Shown piece by piece: positions 55,991 through 64,000 of a stretch of 64,000 bases of DNA (the first letter of the stretch is position 1; each line of letters opens with the position of its first letter). A model generated the notes under the pieces. It was given only the letters and a program-made list of their open reading frames with translations. It did not search any database and was not told the origin of the DNA. Both the position numbers and the translations under genes were made by a program. Source of the stretch: Nonlabens spongiae (lineage in GTDB: Bacteria > Bacteroidota > Bacteroidia > Flavobacteriales > Flavobacteriaceae); assembly GCF_002117125.1 (NCBI RefSeq), contig NZ_CP019344.1, positions 1,702,501 to 1,766,500 of the forward strand, given 5' to 3'.

Positions 55991-56653
55991 TTAAATCAAC
56001 CCCAAGTCTTTTACGATCCCAATAAGATGCGCATCATTTTTGGCATCAAAAATCATAAGTAGTCTTCGCTGACATCGATCGATTACACTCACACTATTGG
56101 GCTCAATATTCTGTTGGTTTAAAATCGCACTGATTTCTTGCTTAGAGTTCCCTTCAGACATGAGTTGGAGCAATTTGATGTCATAATCATTAATGTCACG
56201 GTCTCTGTGATCTATGAAGGCAGAAAGTACATCCTTTGAGTAGTAGACATCATCCTCTTCCACCATTCTGATAGCTTTTTTTAGTTCTTCAGGACCTTTT
56301 CTACCCTTGGACACGTACGCGTCGATTTCATATTTATCAACGAGCATGCGGACTTTTTGTAGATTATTATCAATGGAGTATACAATTGTTTTAATTTCCA
56401 TTTGCTCTCGAATTCTTTTAATCAAGTGCATACCGTTTTGGATATCATCACTTTTAAAATCAGGACCAAAACTCAAGTCAGAAATAAAAAGGTCATAAGG
56501 TTTACCGATTTGTTGAGCATACATAAGCTTCTGATAGGCATCATCACAAAAGAGTACGTGATCTACTTGAGTCACGCCCATTTGACCTAACATCTCAACT
56601 ACGCTGAAGCCAATACTGCCTAAATCCTCTGCAACCAAAACTTTTTGAAACAT
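55991..56653 (-). CDS. response regulator of tandem cassette 2
   Basis: It has 220 residues, the same length as the cassette 1 regulator: VAEDLGSIGFSVVEML, phospho-acceptor Asp59 in LFISDLSF, Lys in YVSKGRKGP, then a LuxR-like end (LLQLMSEGNSKQEISAILNQQNIEPNSVSVIDRCQRRLLMIF). It lies 5 bases after its kinase gene. Confidence 0.88.
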   Translation of the reverse strand: MFQKVLVAEDLGSIGFSVVEMLGQMGVTQVDHVLFCDDAYQKLMYAQQIGKPYDLFISDLSFGPDFKSDDIQNGMHLIKRIREQMEIKTIVYSIDNNLQKVRMLVDKYEIDAYVSKGRKGPEELKKAIRMVEEDDVYYSKDVLSAFIDHRDRDINDYDIKLLQLMSEGNSKQEISAILNQQNIEPNSVSVIDRCQRRLLMIFDAKNDAHLIGIVKDLGLI

Positions 56654-56658
56654 AATAC

Positions 56659-58299
56659 TTATAAAATAATCGCGGCTTTAAAGCCGTGACCTTTCTCAGA
56701 CTCAAAGGTAACAGAACCATCGATGGATTTGATACGGTTTTTAATGTTGAGTAAACCATTTCCTTTCAAAATATCAGATCCCATGCCATTGTCCTGATAG
56801 GAAATTTTGATCGTATCATCGTTTTGAGAAAACATAAATACCACATGTGTGGCACCACTATGCTTTTTCATGTTAGTCAATAGTTCTTGCAAAACCCGAT
56901 AAAGATTGGTTTTTTCATGAGCCTTTAATTTTGACCAGTCCATTTTTCCTAAATTTAGAGTCAAAATATTTACTTCTGAATTTTTGTAAGCAATAAAAAG
57001 ATCTTCTAAATCCTTACTGAAATTGCTGTCAGGATCTAGCGGGCTATTATCTCGGGAAATGTCTCTCACTCGGTTATAGATGTGATCTAAATTATTTAAA
57101 AGGCTCTCGTTTTCTGGTACAACTTTTTGTAGCCCGAGCATAGTATGATAAAGGTCGTTTGCGATCTCGTCGTGCATTCTTGCCGAGATGCGCTTCTCAG
57201 TATTTATGCTTTCGTTCATAACAGCAATCTTATTACGTTGTCGGCTACGGTTATAAATAAGTATAGAGGTGAACACAACAACGATAATAATCGTTGAGAA
57301 AATCAGGAAATAGTATCTATTTTTGGTTCTCAACTGCTCGGCCTCTCTTTCTTTTAATGCAACACCGTATCGTATTTCGGCAAATTTGTTGGAGCTGCTC
57401 TGCTCCACGCGTTTTAGACTATCACTAAGAAAGGCAAATCTTTGAGTTGCTCTTTCATCTTCAAGTTTTAAGAGATTTTCAAGAGCCGATAATTCAAGTG
57501 GTATCAATTTGCTCTCTTGTGCAATTTGGAGTGCATTTTCTGAATGAAAAAGAGCCTTGGATTTATCCTCATTTCTAAAGTAATGTTCTGAAAGATGTAA
57601 ATGACTGTAAATTTCACCTTCCTTCAAATCCAAACTATCACGTATTTTCAAAGAATTCAGCAGTGTAGATTCGGCGTTCGAGAGATCAAGCATTGATTCA
57701 GCGTGACCTAAATCATCTAAAAATCTAGCTGTAAGCTCTGGCTTATCTAGATTTTCTGAAAGATTTAAAGCTTTCTCATAATGAGAAATAGCTAAATTAT
57801 ATTCCTCTAACTTAGTATATACGAGCCCTATATTACCATAAACACCAGCTAAATAGGCAGGATCGTCTGTTAAGGTTAATACTTTACGATAATACTTCAG
57901 AGACTTCTCATATTCTACCAATTCTTTTTTTAAAATTCCAAGTATATTATAAGTTCTTATACGAGCGAAGTTCATCCAGCCCGATTCCTCTGAACTGTCC
58001 ATCATCTTCAACACATTAATAGAACTTGCTTCACTTTCCCTCAACTCGCCTAATTTGTATTCTATGGCAGATTTAATTGTCCATAAATATATTTCAGTAT
58101 CAATACTTTTAGCAGGTTTTCTTTCAAGGGAATCTAAACTTTTCAGAAGCAACTGATATTGATCTAGTATTACCGTCCTTTCCGAAGTTTCATAGACTTG
58201 GTTTTCAATTTTAGTTAAGTGTGAAATAGTGCCCTGTGCTTGACATATTGAGCCTATTAGAAAAAAAAAGTAGGGGAATGTTGATCGCAATGAAATCAT
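56659..58299 (-). CDS. TPR-containing sensor histidine kinase, cassette 2
   Basis: It has 546 residues, the same length as the cassette 1 kinase: signal peptide, TPR repeats (GNIGLVYTKLEEYNLAISHYEKALNL), TM helix (YFLIFSTIIIVVVFTSILIYN), RISARMHDEIANDLYHTM with phospho-His, N box ELLTNMKKHSGATHVVFMF, G1 box YQDNGMGSD, then LKGNGLLNIKNRIKSIDGSV. All ATPase motifs are intact. The twin lies right behind it on the strand. Confidence 0.9.
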   Translation of the reverse strand: MISLRSTFPYFFFLIGSICQAQGTISHLTKIENQVYETSERTVILDQYQLLLKSLDSLERKPAKSIDTEIYLWTIKSAIEYKLGELRESEASSINVLKMMDSSEESGWMNFARIRTYNILGILKKELVEYEKSLKYYRKVLTLTDDPAYLAGVYGNIGLVYTKLEEYNLAISHYEKALNLSENLDKPELTARFLDDLGHAESMLDLSNAESTLLNSLKIRDSLDLKEGEIYSHLHLSEHYFRNEDKSKALFHSENALQIAQESKLIPLELSALENLLKLEDERATQRFAFLSDSLKRVEQSSSNKFAEIRYGVALKEREAEQLRTKNRYYFLIFSTIIIVVVFTSILIYNRSRQRNKIAVMNESINTEKRISARMHDEIANDLYHTMLGLQKVVPENESLLNNLDHIYNRVRDISRDNSPLDPDSNFSKDLEDLFIAYKNSEVNILTLNLGKMDWSKLKAHEKTNLYRVLQELLTNMKKHSGATHVVFMFSQNDDTIKISYQDNGMGSDILKGNGLLNIKNRIKSIDGSVTFESEKGHGFKAAIIL

Positions 58300-58344
58300 T
58301 CCCCTAAAATACGATGTGAAATATTTATTTATGTTTTGTATATA

Positions 58345-58509
58345 TCAATTCTCATCCGAATTTTCTTTTGGCGGAGGCGTTCTCATTAAAGTTTCATTGG
58401 AATAACTGTCATGTTGCTCATCTAATTCCTCCGTGATTCGTTCTGGAGTGCATGAAAAAAGTGTAGTCATCAATAGTCCGCACGCTAGTAGCATAAAGGG
58501 CTTTCTCAT
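58345..58509 (-). CDS. 54-residue lipoprotein
   Basis: The frame begins MRKPFMLLACGLLMTTLFSC, a lipoprotein signal with Cys20, and ends in a proline- and acid-rich tail (TPPPKENSDEN). It has no recognised family. It lies 46 bases before the cassette 2 kinase on the same strand, so it may share its transcript and belong to the sensor system. Confidence 0.68.
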   Translation of the reverse strand: MRKPFMLLACGLLMTTLFSCTPERITEELDEQHDSYSNETLMRTPPPKENSDEN

Positions 58510-58824
58510 AATAATAGTTTTTAAATGGACATACTCGTGGCTGTCCGATTAGTAATCAGATTTTTGAAATTGAAATTAAATTGTGTTGGGGAGATTAATT
58601 CCCTCAACCCTGAGAAGTGATAAGGGTCATAAATAAGAATCAACGCCACTTCTCAACCAGCGGTTTTTCTTACTTGACGCCTTACGGCTAAAACCTCGAT
58701 TACTTGATATCTATGATTTGCGCAGATGAACGAGATTTAGATTACAAATAAACAAGTGTTTTGAGAGATTTGAAAGAAATTTACCAGAAACTAATTGGAA
58801 GATATTTTCCGTACTTTTTAGTCG
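58510..58824. other. divergent spacer without genes
   Basis: About 315 bases between the lipoprotein and the plus-strand gene. GAGAAGTG (58613-58620) and CACTTCTC (58650-58657) form an inverted repeat; a weak -7 candidate TACTTTTT is near 58812. Nothing else is clear. Confidence 0.6.
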
Positions 58825-59175
58825 ATGAAAACCTCGGTACTAGAATCGCATAGGCTTTTGATTGTTAACGCTTTCGCGAAAGCGGAAACTGAACTCAGAG
58901 AAGCCAATATCACAAAAATATCGAAGTATAAAATGGCTGAGCGGGTATCCCATTATTTAACTTCTAATGGTTTTTCCTACGGTTATAGATCTTTGACCAA
59001 TCTTTACAATGATGCGATGACTGAGGGCCAAATAGTTGTTATCAAGCAAACTCAAGTGATTGAACTGTTATCCATGTATTTAGGATATGAAGAGTTTGCT
59101 GAATTCAGGCTCTACACCAAAAAGAATACATCCGATCCCTCCAAAACCAATCATGAACCCGTTGATCCAAACTAG
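58825..59175 (+). CDS. 116-residue protein of unknown function
   Basis: It starts with MKTSVLESHRLLIVNAFAKAETELREANITKISKYKMAERVSHYL and looks all-helical and soluble. The palindrome (58870-58883) encodes NAFAKA near the N-terminus. Resemblance to N-terminal helical modules of other flavobacterial hypotheticals is my impression only. Confidence 0.7.
   Translation: MKTSVLESHRLLIVNAFAKAETELREANITKISKYKMAERVSHYLTSNGFSYGYRSLTNLYNDAMTEGQIVVIKQTQVIELLSMYLGYEEFAEFRLYTKKNTSDPSKTNHEPVDPN
58870..58883. repeat. palindrome copy 16 (inside 116-residue gene)
   Basis: The frame gives Asn-Ala-Phe-Ala-Lys-Ala in a predicted amphipathic helix near residue 18. Confidence 0.9.
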
Positions 59176-59365
59176 GTGTTTGATATAAATTCTAGGTATG
59201 TAGAAAAACATTTTAATGGCTGCGACCTATTAAAACTTCAGCCTCTAGATTTGAAAATAGATTGCATGTGCGGAAGATCCCGGTAACTTCTCAACTCACA
59301 AGTTTATGACATAAAATCCGCTCGACTTGAGAGTAGGCTTTGTTCTTCCCTTAAAATAAATTCGT

Positions 59366-59920
59366 CTAATCAGGGCAATGTTTGTTGAAGAAAAGAATCA
59401 GATCAGGCAAATTTTTGTAATTGAACTTACTTCCTTCATCAAACTCTAGTTTGAGGGGTTTGCAAGAGCTCAGGCATGTCAACATATTATTAATCTCAAA
59501 CTCGCTTTCCAGATAACCTGTGTAGAACAGACTCTCCACATAGAGCCATGAATTTGCTTCGTGCCATTCACGCAATAGGGTGATTTTGCCGCGATCTATG
59601 ATTTCCATTTCCCTTAAATACCTTGAACCACTAGGTCGTTGTACCTCTACAATTTTATAGATGATAGGCCGTCTATTTTCGAGTTTACCATACGATGAGA
59701 TGTCTGAAGCCAGTAATTTTTTCTTAGCGCCATTTGGAAGCTTTAAGACATACCTTCGTTCCTTTTGCCAGAAATGGTGATGATCTTTGATTCCCAGAAC
59801 ATAAATAGTATCACCAGATTTTGTTTCAACAAAAGGCTTCAGTACGTCTTCCTGAGCAATAGAAGCCAATGTTGTGAAGAGTAAATAGATCATAATTAAG
59901 CTCGTGCGAATCAAATTCAT
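59366..59920 (-). CDS. secreted protein of unknown function
   Basis: The 184-residue protein has a signal peptide (LIRTSLIMIYLLFTTLASIAQ), then a mixed alpha/beta region with VLKPFVETKSGDTIYVLGIKDH and no motif I know. It has two Cys in CLSSC near the C-terminus. It lies after the M61 gene on the same strand but past a strong terminator, so it has its own transcript. Confidence 0.7.
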   Translation of the reverse strand: MNLIRTSLIMIYLLFTTLASIAQEDVLKPFVETKSGDTIYVLGIKDHHHFWQKERRYVLKLPNGAKKKLLASDISSYGKLENRRPIIYKIVEVQRPSGSRYLREMEIIDRGKITLLREWHEANSWLYVESLFYTGYLESEFEINNMLTCLSSCKPLKLEFDEGSKFNYKNLPDLILFFNKHCPD

Positions 59921-59983
59921 ATTTAGCTATTTGTATCCAAACTTAAACGCTCTTTATTTCCAAAACCATTAGACATTTGCCTT

Positions 59984-60014
59984 AAAAAAAAGGGTCGCAA
60001 ATTGCGACCCTTTT
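59984..60014 (-). terminator. terminator of the M61 peptidase gene
   Basis: AAAAGGGTCGCAA faces TTGCGACCCTTTT, followed by T on the minus strand. Confidence 0.9.
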
Positions 60015-60034
60015 CAAATAGATTTTGATCTAAA

Positions 60035-61927
60035 TTAGATATTCAACCAGGCTTTTCTGACTGCAATTTGCTCAGCAGTTGCATCTGGGTCTTCAACTAA
60101 ACTTTTACTTGTTGCCATAGGCGTGGTAAGTGTAGCCTTTCTCTCGATCTTCTTGCCATCACGTTCTATGGTATAAGTAATTTCATCGCCAGCTTTCCAT
60201 TGAAATACTTGACCTATTACAGTTTGAGCGTTTGCAAGATTCAGATCTGAGCCGTTGATCTTCAGGATTATATCATCTGCCTGAACTTTCTGCTCTCTCC
60301 AGAATGAGTTTTCAAGAGCCATAGCGCTGAATTTGATCAACTGGCGCTCGCGATCTGCATCAAAGATGATGTTTTGTCCTCCAGCGAAAATATAAGTAGT
60401 CTCCACTTCTTCTTCAGCCAGCATCAAGCCTGCTTTATTAAAAAACTTCTCGTAGTCGATAGGTGTATCACCTGCTACGTGAGTTCTTAAAAACTCTCCT
60501 ATCGATGGATACGTCATTTTAGTGATTTCCTCGATCAAGGAATCGTCGGCAAAGGGCTTGTCCTTTCCATATTTAGTAGAAAGCTCTTTCATCAAGCTCA
60601 ACATACTGCGGTTTCCATGACTCTCTTCACGCATCATGATGTCTATGCACATTCCTATCAAAGCTCCTTTTGAATACACGTTGATGTAATTGTCCTTATA
60701 AGGTTCTTCAAGAATGTTTTCACTCATTGTAGTAAAACTCATCGCGTCATCATAATTCATGGAACTAGCGATCTTACCCATGATCTCCTGATAGAATTCA
60801 TCTGGAGTTACAAGTCCTTCAGCAACCTGGAAGTGTTGAGCAAAATACTCAGTAACACCTTCATACATCCACAAGTGCTTTGAGAAGGTGGGCTGATTAT
60901 AATCAAAATAATGTACGTCTTCTGAATGTACAGAAAGCGGAGTAACGATGTGGAAAAACTCATGAGCAACAACATCTGTCATGCTAGAAGCTAATCGTTC
61001 TGAATCCATCATCTCTGGAAGCACTACAACGGTAGATGTATGGTGTTCCAGAGCTCCGAAGCCTTTGGGGGCAGTCTCAGACCCATCTGATAGGTACAGG
61101 TAGATATCATAACGAGCTGTGCTGTTGATGTCCCCTAGGTAAGCTTTCTGCGCTTGCATGGTTTTAAACATGTTATCCTTTTGACTAGCAGCAGTGTGAG
61201 TTCCATTAGGAGAATAAACGCTTAGGACGATTTTAATATCTCCTACCATAAATTCCTCAACATCGAGCTTCCCATACATCATAGGATTATCTGTAATATC
61301 AAAATAACGATCAGCACGATAGCTAGTTGTCATTTTTGAGCCATCTTCAGACATTGATGTTGCCACCTCTTGCAATGCTGATGTACGCACAAAATCAGCT
61401 GGAGCGGTAACGTCTAGGTTGTATGCGTTATTTTTAAGAGAATCAAAATACCCTATGAAACCATGAAGGTTTAAAACATAATTTGAATCTTCAATATTCG
61501 TTCCTGATGGAGAAAATGGCTGCTCATTCCCTATTCCGCCTGTTTGCTCGATATCAAATGTATCATTTACTAAATAAGTAATGTAATCTAAGTCTTGGGC
61601 ATTTGCCACAGTCCATGTGTTGTCATCTGCTCTGTTAACAGCCATCTCTTTCCCAGTATAATCATAGGCTACGAGATCGTCCACATATTTACCAAAATCA
61701 CTCACAGAATAAGTCCCTTGAACAACTCTAGGCAATCTATAAGTAACCATATCTTGAGTAAATCTACCTGGGTTAATCGTGACCGGTAATTTATCATTGA
61801 CAACCATGGTAAGATCCATGGAAGTCATAATGGGATTTGCCGTGGCAAGATCATTTTTTTTCTGTTTTGTGGAACTACAGCCCGTCAACAATAAAATTGC
61901 GAGAACTGAGGAAAATACATATTTCAT
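60035..61927 (-). CDS. M61 family metallopeptidase, lipoprotein
   Basis: The 630-residue protein has a lipoprotein signal (SSVLAILLLTGC, then SST). The zinc motif is VVAHEFFHIVTPLSVHSE (HExxH) with a second Glu in YEGVTEYFAQHF. A C-terminal PDZ domain (about 500-600, WREQKVQADDIILKINGSDL) is usual in M61 (glycyl aminopeptidase-like) proteins. It should cut periplasmic or surface peptides. Single gene with its own terminator. Confidence 0.92.
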   Translation of the reverse strand: MKYVFSSVLAILLLTGCSSTKQKKNDLATANPIMTSMDLTMVVNDKLPVTINPGRFTQDMVTYRLPRVVQGTYSVSDFGKYVDDLVAYDYTGKEMAVNRADDNTWTVANAQDLDYITYLVNDTFDIEQTGGIGNEQPFSPSGTNIEDSNYVLNLHGFIGYFDSLKNNAYNLDVTAPADFVRTSALQEVATSMSEDGSKMTTSYRADRYFDITDNPMMYGKLDVEEFMVGDIKIVLSVYSPNGTHTAASQKDNMFKTMQAQKAYLGDINSTARYDIYLYLSDGSETAPKGFGALEHHTSTVVVLPEMMDSERLASSMTDVVAHEFFHIVTPLSVHSEDVHYFDYNQPTFSKHLWMYEGVTEYFAQHFQVAEGLVTPDEFYQEIMGKIASSMNYDDAMSFTTMSENILEEPYKDNYINVYSKGALIGMCIDIMMREESHGNRSMLSLMKELSTKYGKDKPFADDSLIEEITKMTYPSIGEFLRTHVAGDTPIDYEKFFNKAGLMLAEEEVETTYIFAGGQNIIFDADRERQLIKFSAMALENSFWREQKVQADDIILKINGSDLNLANAQTVIGQVFQWKAGDEITYTIERDGKKIERKATLTTPMATSKSLVEDPDATAEQIAVRKAWLNI

Positions 61928-62005
61928 AAACTAAATTAAGTGGGATAATCCCGTTTAAAATTCAATGATTGGACTGATAGTCTAATTAAATGTTACTAAT
62001 TACTA

Positions 62006-62935
62006 TCAAGATTTTGGAAGAAAGACCTCTGCCATCATACACCTTACAGATCCCCCACCTAAAGTTTCAATTGTAGTAATGTCTGGATGAATGATCTCAT
62101 TATAAATACTCAACTTTTGAATTTGCTCACCTGTTAAAGATCTATAAGCTTGATCACTCATCACTAGATAGCGTTCTCCTTTATTATTGTGAACCTGCAT
62201 CATATTACCTGCAAAAGAGGCTACTTGTTGTTCTGTAATAGCGATCACCTCTTTACCGCTTTCTTTGATGTTTCTCAGAAGGTTTTTCCGTTCTTTTTTA
62301 TCATCAACACTATCGAGACAAACTACAGCAAATTGCTCTCCCAGCGCCATCATCACATTTGTGTGATATATAGGCATACGCTGGTCACCCACACTTTGAT
62401 TTGCAGTAAATATTACGGGAGTGTATTCCATATCCTCGCAAAATTCTATCAGCAACTCTTCATGGGCACGATCTGAAAGAGAGCAATAAGCCAGCTCGTT
62501 CTGGCGATCCAGCAATAAACTACCTGTTCCTTCTAGATAAACACCCTCTTCCTCTGCGCTGGAGTAATCTAAAACGTTGCTTATTTTAAATCCTTGCTCC
62601 TCTAGGGTGTCAAGAACCTCCGGTCTCCTTTCAAGTCTACGATTCTCTGCAAACATGGGATAGAGAACGACGTCCCCATTCTCGTGCGTAGATATCCAGT
62701 TATTAGGAAATATGGAGTCTGGCGTATCGTGTTTGTTATCGTCTTCTATGATGATGACGTTAATGCCTTTTGATTGTAACGCTTTCGCGAAAGCGTCAAA
62801 CTCTTTCTGCGCCTTGCTGTTTTGATCATTGATCTCAGCATCTTCATCTTGGTAAAAATTATTTACGGCAGTCTGTTCATTCAACCGGAAACGCACCGGA
62901 CGGACCATAAAAACGGTATCTGTAATTTGCTTCAT
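62006..62935 (-). CDS. ctlX: citrulline utilization hydrolase CtlX
   Basis: About 309 residues from the ATG at 62935. An upstream ATG (62962) adds nine residues that relatives lack, whereas KQITDTVFMVRPVRFRLNEQTAVNNFYQ fits the family start. Guanidino-modifying signatures: DDNKHDTPDSIFPNNWIS and the terminal catalytic Cys in GGGSVRCMMAEVF. CtlX-type enzymes of the amidinotransferase fold hydrolyse citrulline or a similar ureido compound. The palindrome at 62782-62795 encodes AFAKAL. The next gene upstream is a related hydrolase 23 bases away. Confidence 0.9.
   Translation of the reverse strand: MKQITDTVFMVRPVRFRLNEQTAVNNFYQDEDAEINDQNSKAQKEFDAFAKALQSKGINVIIIEDDNKHDTPDSIFPNNWISTHENGDVVLYPMFAENRRLERRPEVLDTLEEQGFKISNVLDYSSAEEEGVYLEGTGSLLLDRQNELAYCSLSDRAHEELLIEFCEDMEYTPVIFTANQSVGDQRMPIYHTNVMMALGEQFAVVCLDSVDDKKERKNLLRNIKESGKEVIAITEQQVASFAGNMMQVHNNKGERYLVMSDQAYRSLTGEQIQKLSIYNEIIHPDITTIETLGGGSVRCMMAEVFLPKS
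62782..62795. repeat. palindrome copy 17 (inside ctlX)
   Basis: The frame gives Asp-Ala-Phe-Ala-Lys-Ala-Leu, in a surface helix before the active-site loop. Confidence 0.9.
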
Positions 62936-62958
62936 AACTTTAATACTAGAAAGACTTT

Positions 62959-63879
62959 TCAATCTCTTATCAAAGGTAAGGTGGAACAGCGCAGCAGTCC
63001 TTCTTGTTTTGCAATCTCTGCATAAGGTACTTCCTCAACGGTTATGCCGTGGGAGCGCAACCATGTGTTGAGTCTAGTGAAATTACGCTCGCTGATGACC
63101 ACATCTGGAGCAATGGAGAAAATGTTAGAATTCATGTGAAACATTTCTTCCTTTGTAATCTCAAAACAATTCTCCTTGCCAAAAAAATCTACCAGATAAT
63201 GATATTCCTCCTCCTGCAAAAATCCATTTTTGTGAATAATGCATTTATCCTTACCAACAGGCTGGAAACAACAATCTAAATGCAAGGCATTACTATAGGG
63301 ATCTTCATTATCTTTTCTCAAATTGAATGAAACTACTTTCTTCTGTGGAAAAGTTTTTTCAAGCCATTCAATAGCCTCCGGATTAGTCCTTGCGATAATG
63401 TAGTCTGCATAATCAGCTCCACGATAGGTACCTACAAAAATATGATCACCATAAAGCATGACGTCCCCACCTTCAATGTGCACTTCCTCTGGAGGCCTGA
63501 TTACATTTTGAGGATCAATCTGGTCTATAACGTATTGAATGGCATCAATCTCATTCTCCCGATCGGGAAGAATATTAGATTTAACGAACTTATTGTCAAT
63601 TACAAAACCTATATCGCGCGTGAAAATTTGATTACAATCTTCTATGGTTTTTGGTCTAAAAACCTGAACGTCATATTTTTCAAACACGGCAGCGACAGCA
63701 GTCATTTCTTCTACCATATCCACAATCTGCGGATAAGTTCCCTGTTTAATGTGTAATTTACTTTTAGGATCATAAGCATCTTCTAGCGATGGTGTGGGCC
63801 CATTACTGGCCGCCGTACCTAGAATAACGCTACGTAAACGTGAGGTCTCATCGTTTACGTGAACATTGATTTTATTCAT
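62959..63879 (-). CDS. DDAH/arginine deiminase-like amidinohydrolase
   Basis: The 306-residue protein has the guanidino-hydrolase pattern: TRDIGFVIDNKFV, HIEGGDVMLYGDHIFVG, ALHLDCCFQPV with the catalytic His, and the terminal catalytic Cys in GLLRCSTLPLIRD. It belongs to the group of dimethylarginine dimethylaminohydrolases and arginine deiminases; the substrate cannot be decided. With ctlX it forms a two-gene operon for guanidino or ureido compounds. Confidence 0.9.
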   Translation of the reverse strand: MNKINVHVNDETSRLRSVILGTAASNGPTPSLEDAYDPKSKLHIKQGTYPQIVDMVEEMTAVAAVFEKYDVQVFRPKTIEDCNQIFTRDIGFVIDNKFVKSNILPDRENEIDAIQYVIDQIDPQNVIRPPEEVHIEGGDVMLYGDHIFVGTYRGADYADYIIARTNPEAIEWLEKTFPQKKVVSFNLRKDNEDPYSNALHLDCCFQPVGKDKCIIHKNGFLQEEEYHYLVDFFGKENCFEITKEEMFHMNSNIFSIAPDVVISERNFTRLNTWLRSHGITVEEVPYAEIAKQEGLLRCSTLPLIRD

Positions 63880-63883
63880 GCCA

Positions 63884-63891
63884 CAAAGGTA
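63884..63891 (-). promoter_or_regulatory. promoter of the hydrolase pair, -7 element
   Basis: TACCTTTG on the minus strand ends 5 bases before the ATG at 63879, suggesting a leaderless or nearly leaderless RNA. Confidence 0.5.
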
Positions 63892-64000
63892 GCGATAACG
63901 TTATAGGATGTGAAATAGTAACTGGTATAAATAATAAAAATTCCACCTGCTATAAAGCATTGAAAAATTTAAGTAAAGGAAACAACACAAACCAAAAAAC

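Overview
The window is about 64 kb of a chromosome from the Bacteroidota, most likely a marine member of the Flavobacteriaceae. Three things point there: promoters with the TAnnTTTG -7 element, few Shine-Dalgarno sequences, and typical flavobacterial families (DUF2807 and DUF2911 proteins, PagL-like acyloxyacyl hydrolase, DUF6268 barrel, citrulline hydrolase CtlX, split MetH, paired rhomboids next to mutL). The genus cannot be fixed by reading alone; I suspect a Nonlabens- or Dokdonia-like genome from the recurrent palindrome ACGCTTTCGCGAAAGCGT.

Layout. 1-2530: part of an rRNA operon on the minus strand (tRNA-Ala, tRNA-Ile, complete 16S rRNA and its promoter; the 23S would lie off the left edge). 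3025-16900: mostly minus-strand core genes: MATE exporter, PPK2 kinase, an NtrC-like regulator without a DNA-binding domain, a barrel protein, MscS channel, an ABC-2 exporter pair, a DUF2911 protein and TruA. Then come an IS982-family insertion (12088-13104), an HD hydrolase and an ECF sigma/anti-sigma operon that also encodes two beta-repeat surface proteins. 17126-26700: lon, a PagL-like/DUF2807 pair, and a metH(N)-metH(C)-metF methionine operon behind a SAM riboswitch. 26981-36250: a Wzx-like flippase, FemAB-like protein, typA, two rhomboid proteins, mutL, and a 49-residue orphan gene with its own terminator.

36417-51670: a tRNA-Ser gene whose 3' end is repeated 15.1 kb downstream (23-bp direct repeat, attL 36480-36502 and attR 51616-51638). 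This marks an integrated element with a tyrosine recombinase, an excisionase-like HTH protein, and a 516-residue protein with polymerase-like motifs. It also holds a replication-type protein clipped by a second IS982 copy, and a methyltransferase / small protein / SF2 helicase / GIY-YIG nuclease operon whose methyltransferase is broken by a frameshift and a stop. Toward the right end are a possible toxin-antitoxin-like pair and a 1-kb non-coding block with two long inverted repeats.

51847-64000: an SDR/DUF2867 oxidoreductase, two tandem TPR-histidine kinase/response regulator cassettes of identical lengths, a small lipoprotein, an M61 peptidase, and two guanidino-hydrolase family enzymes (CtlX and a DDAH-like protein).

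The most unusual global pattern is the 14-18 bp palindrome. I count 17 copies (14 exact at the 14-bp core, three with one change), about one per 3.8 kb. They lie in spacers, signal peptides, gene ends, the rRNA spacer and the island.
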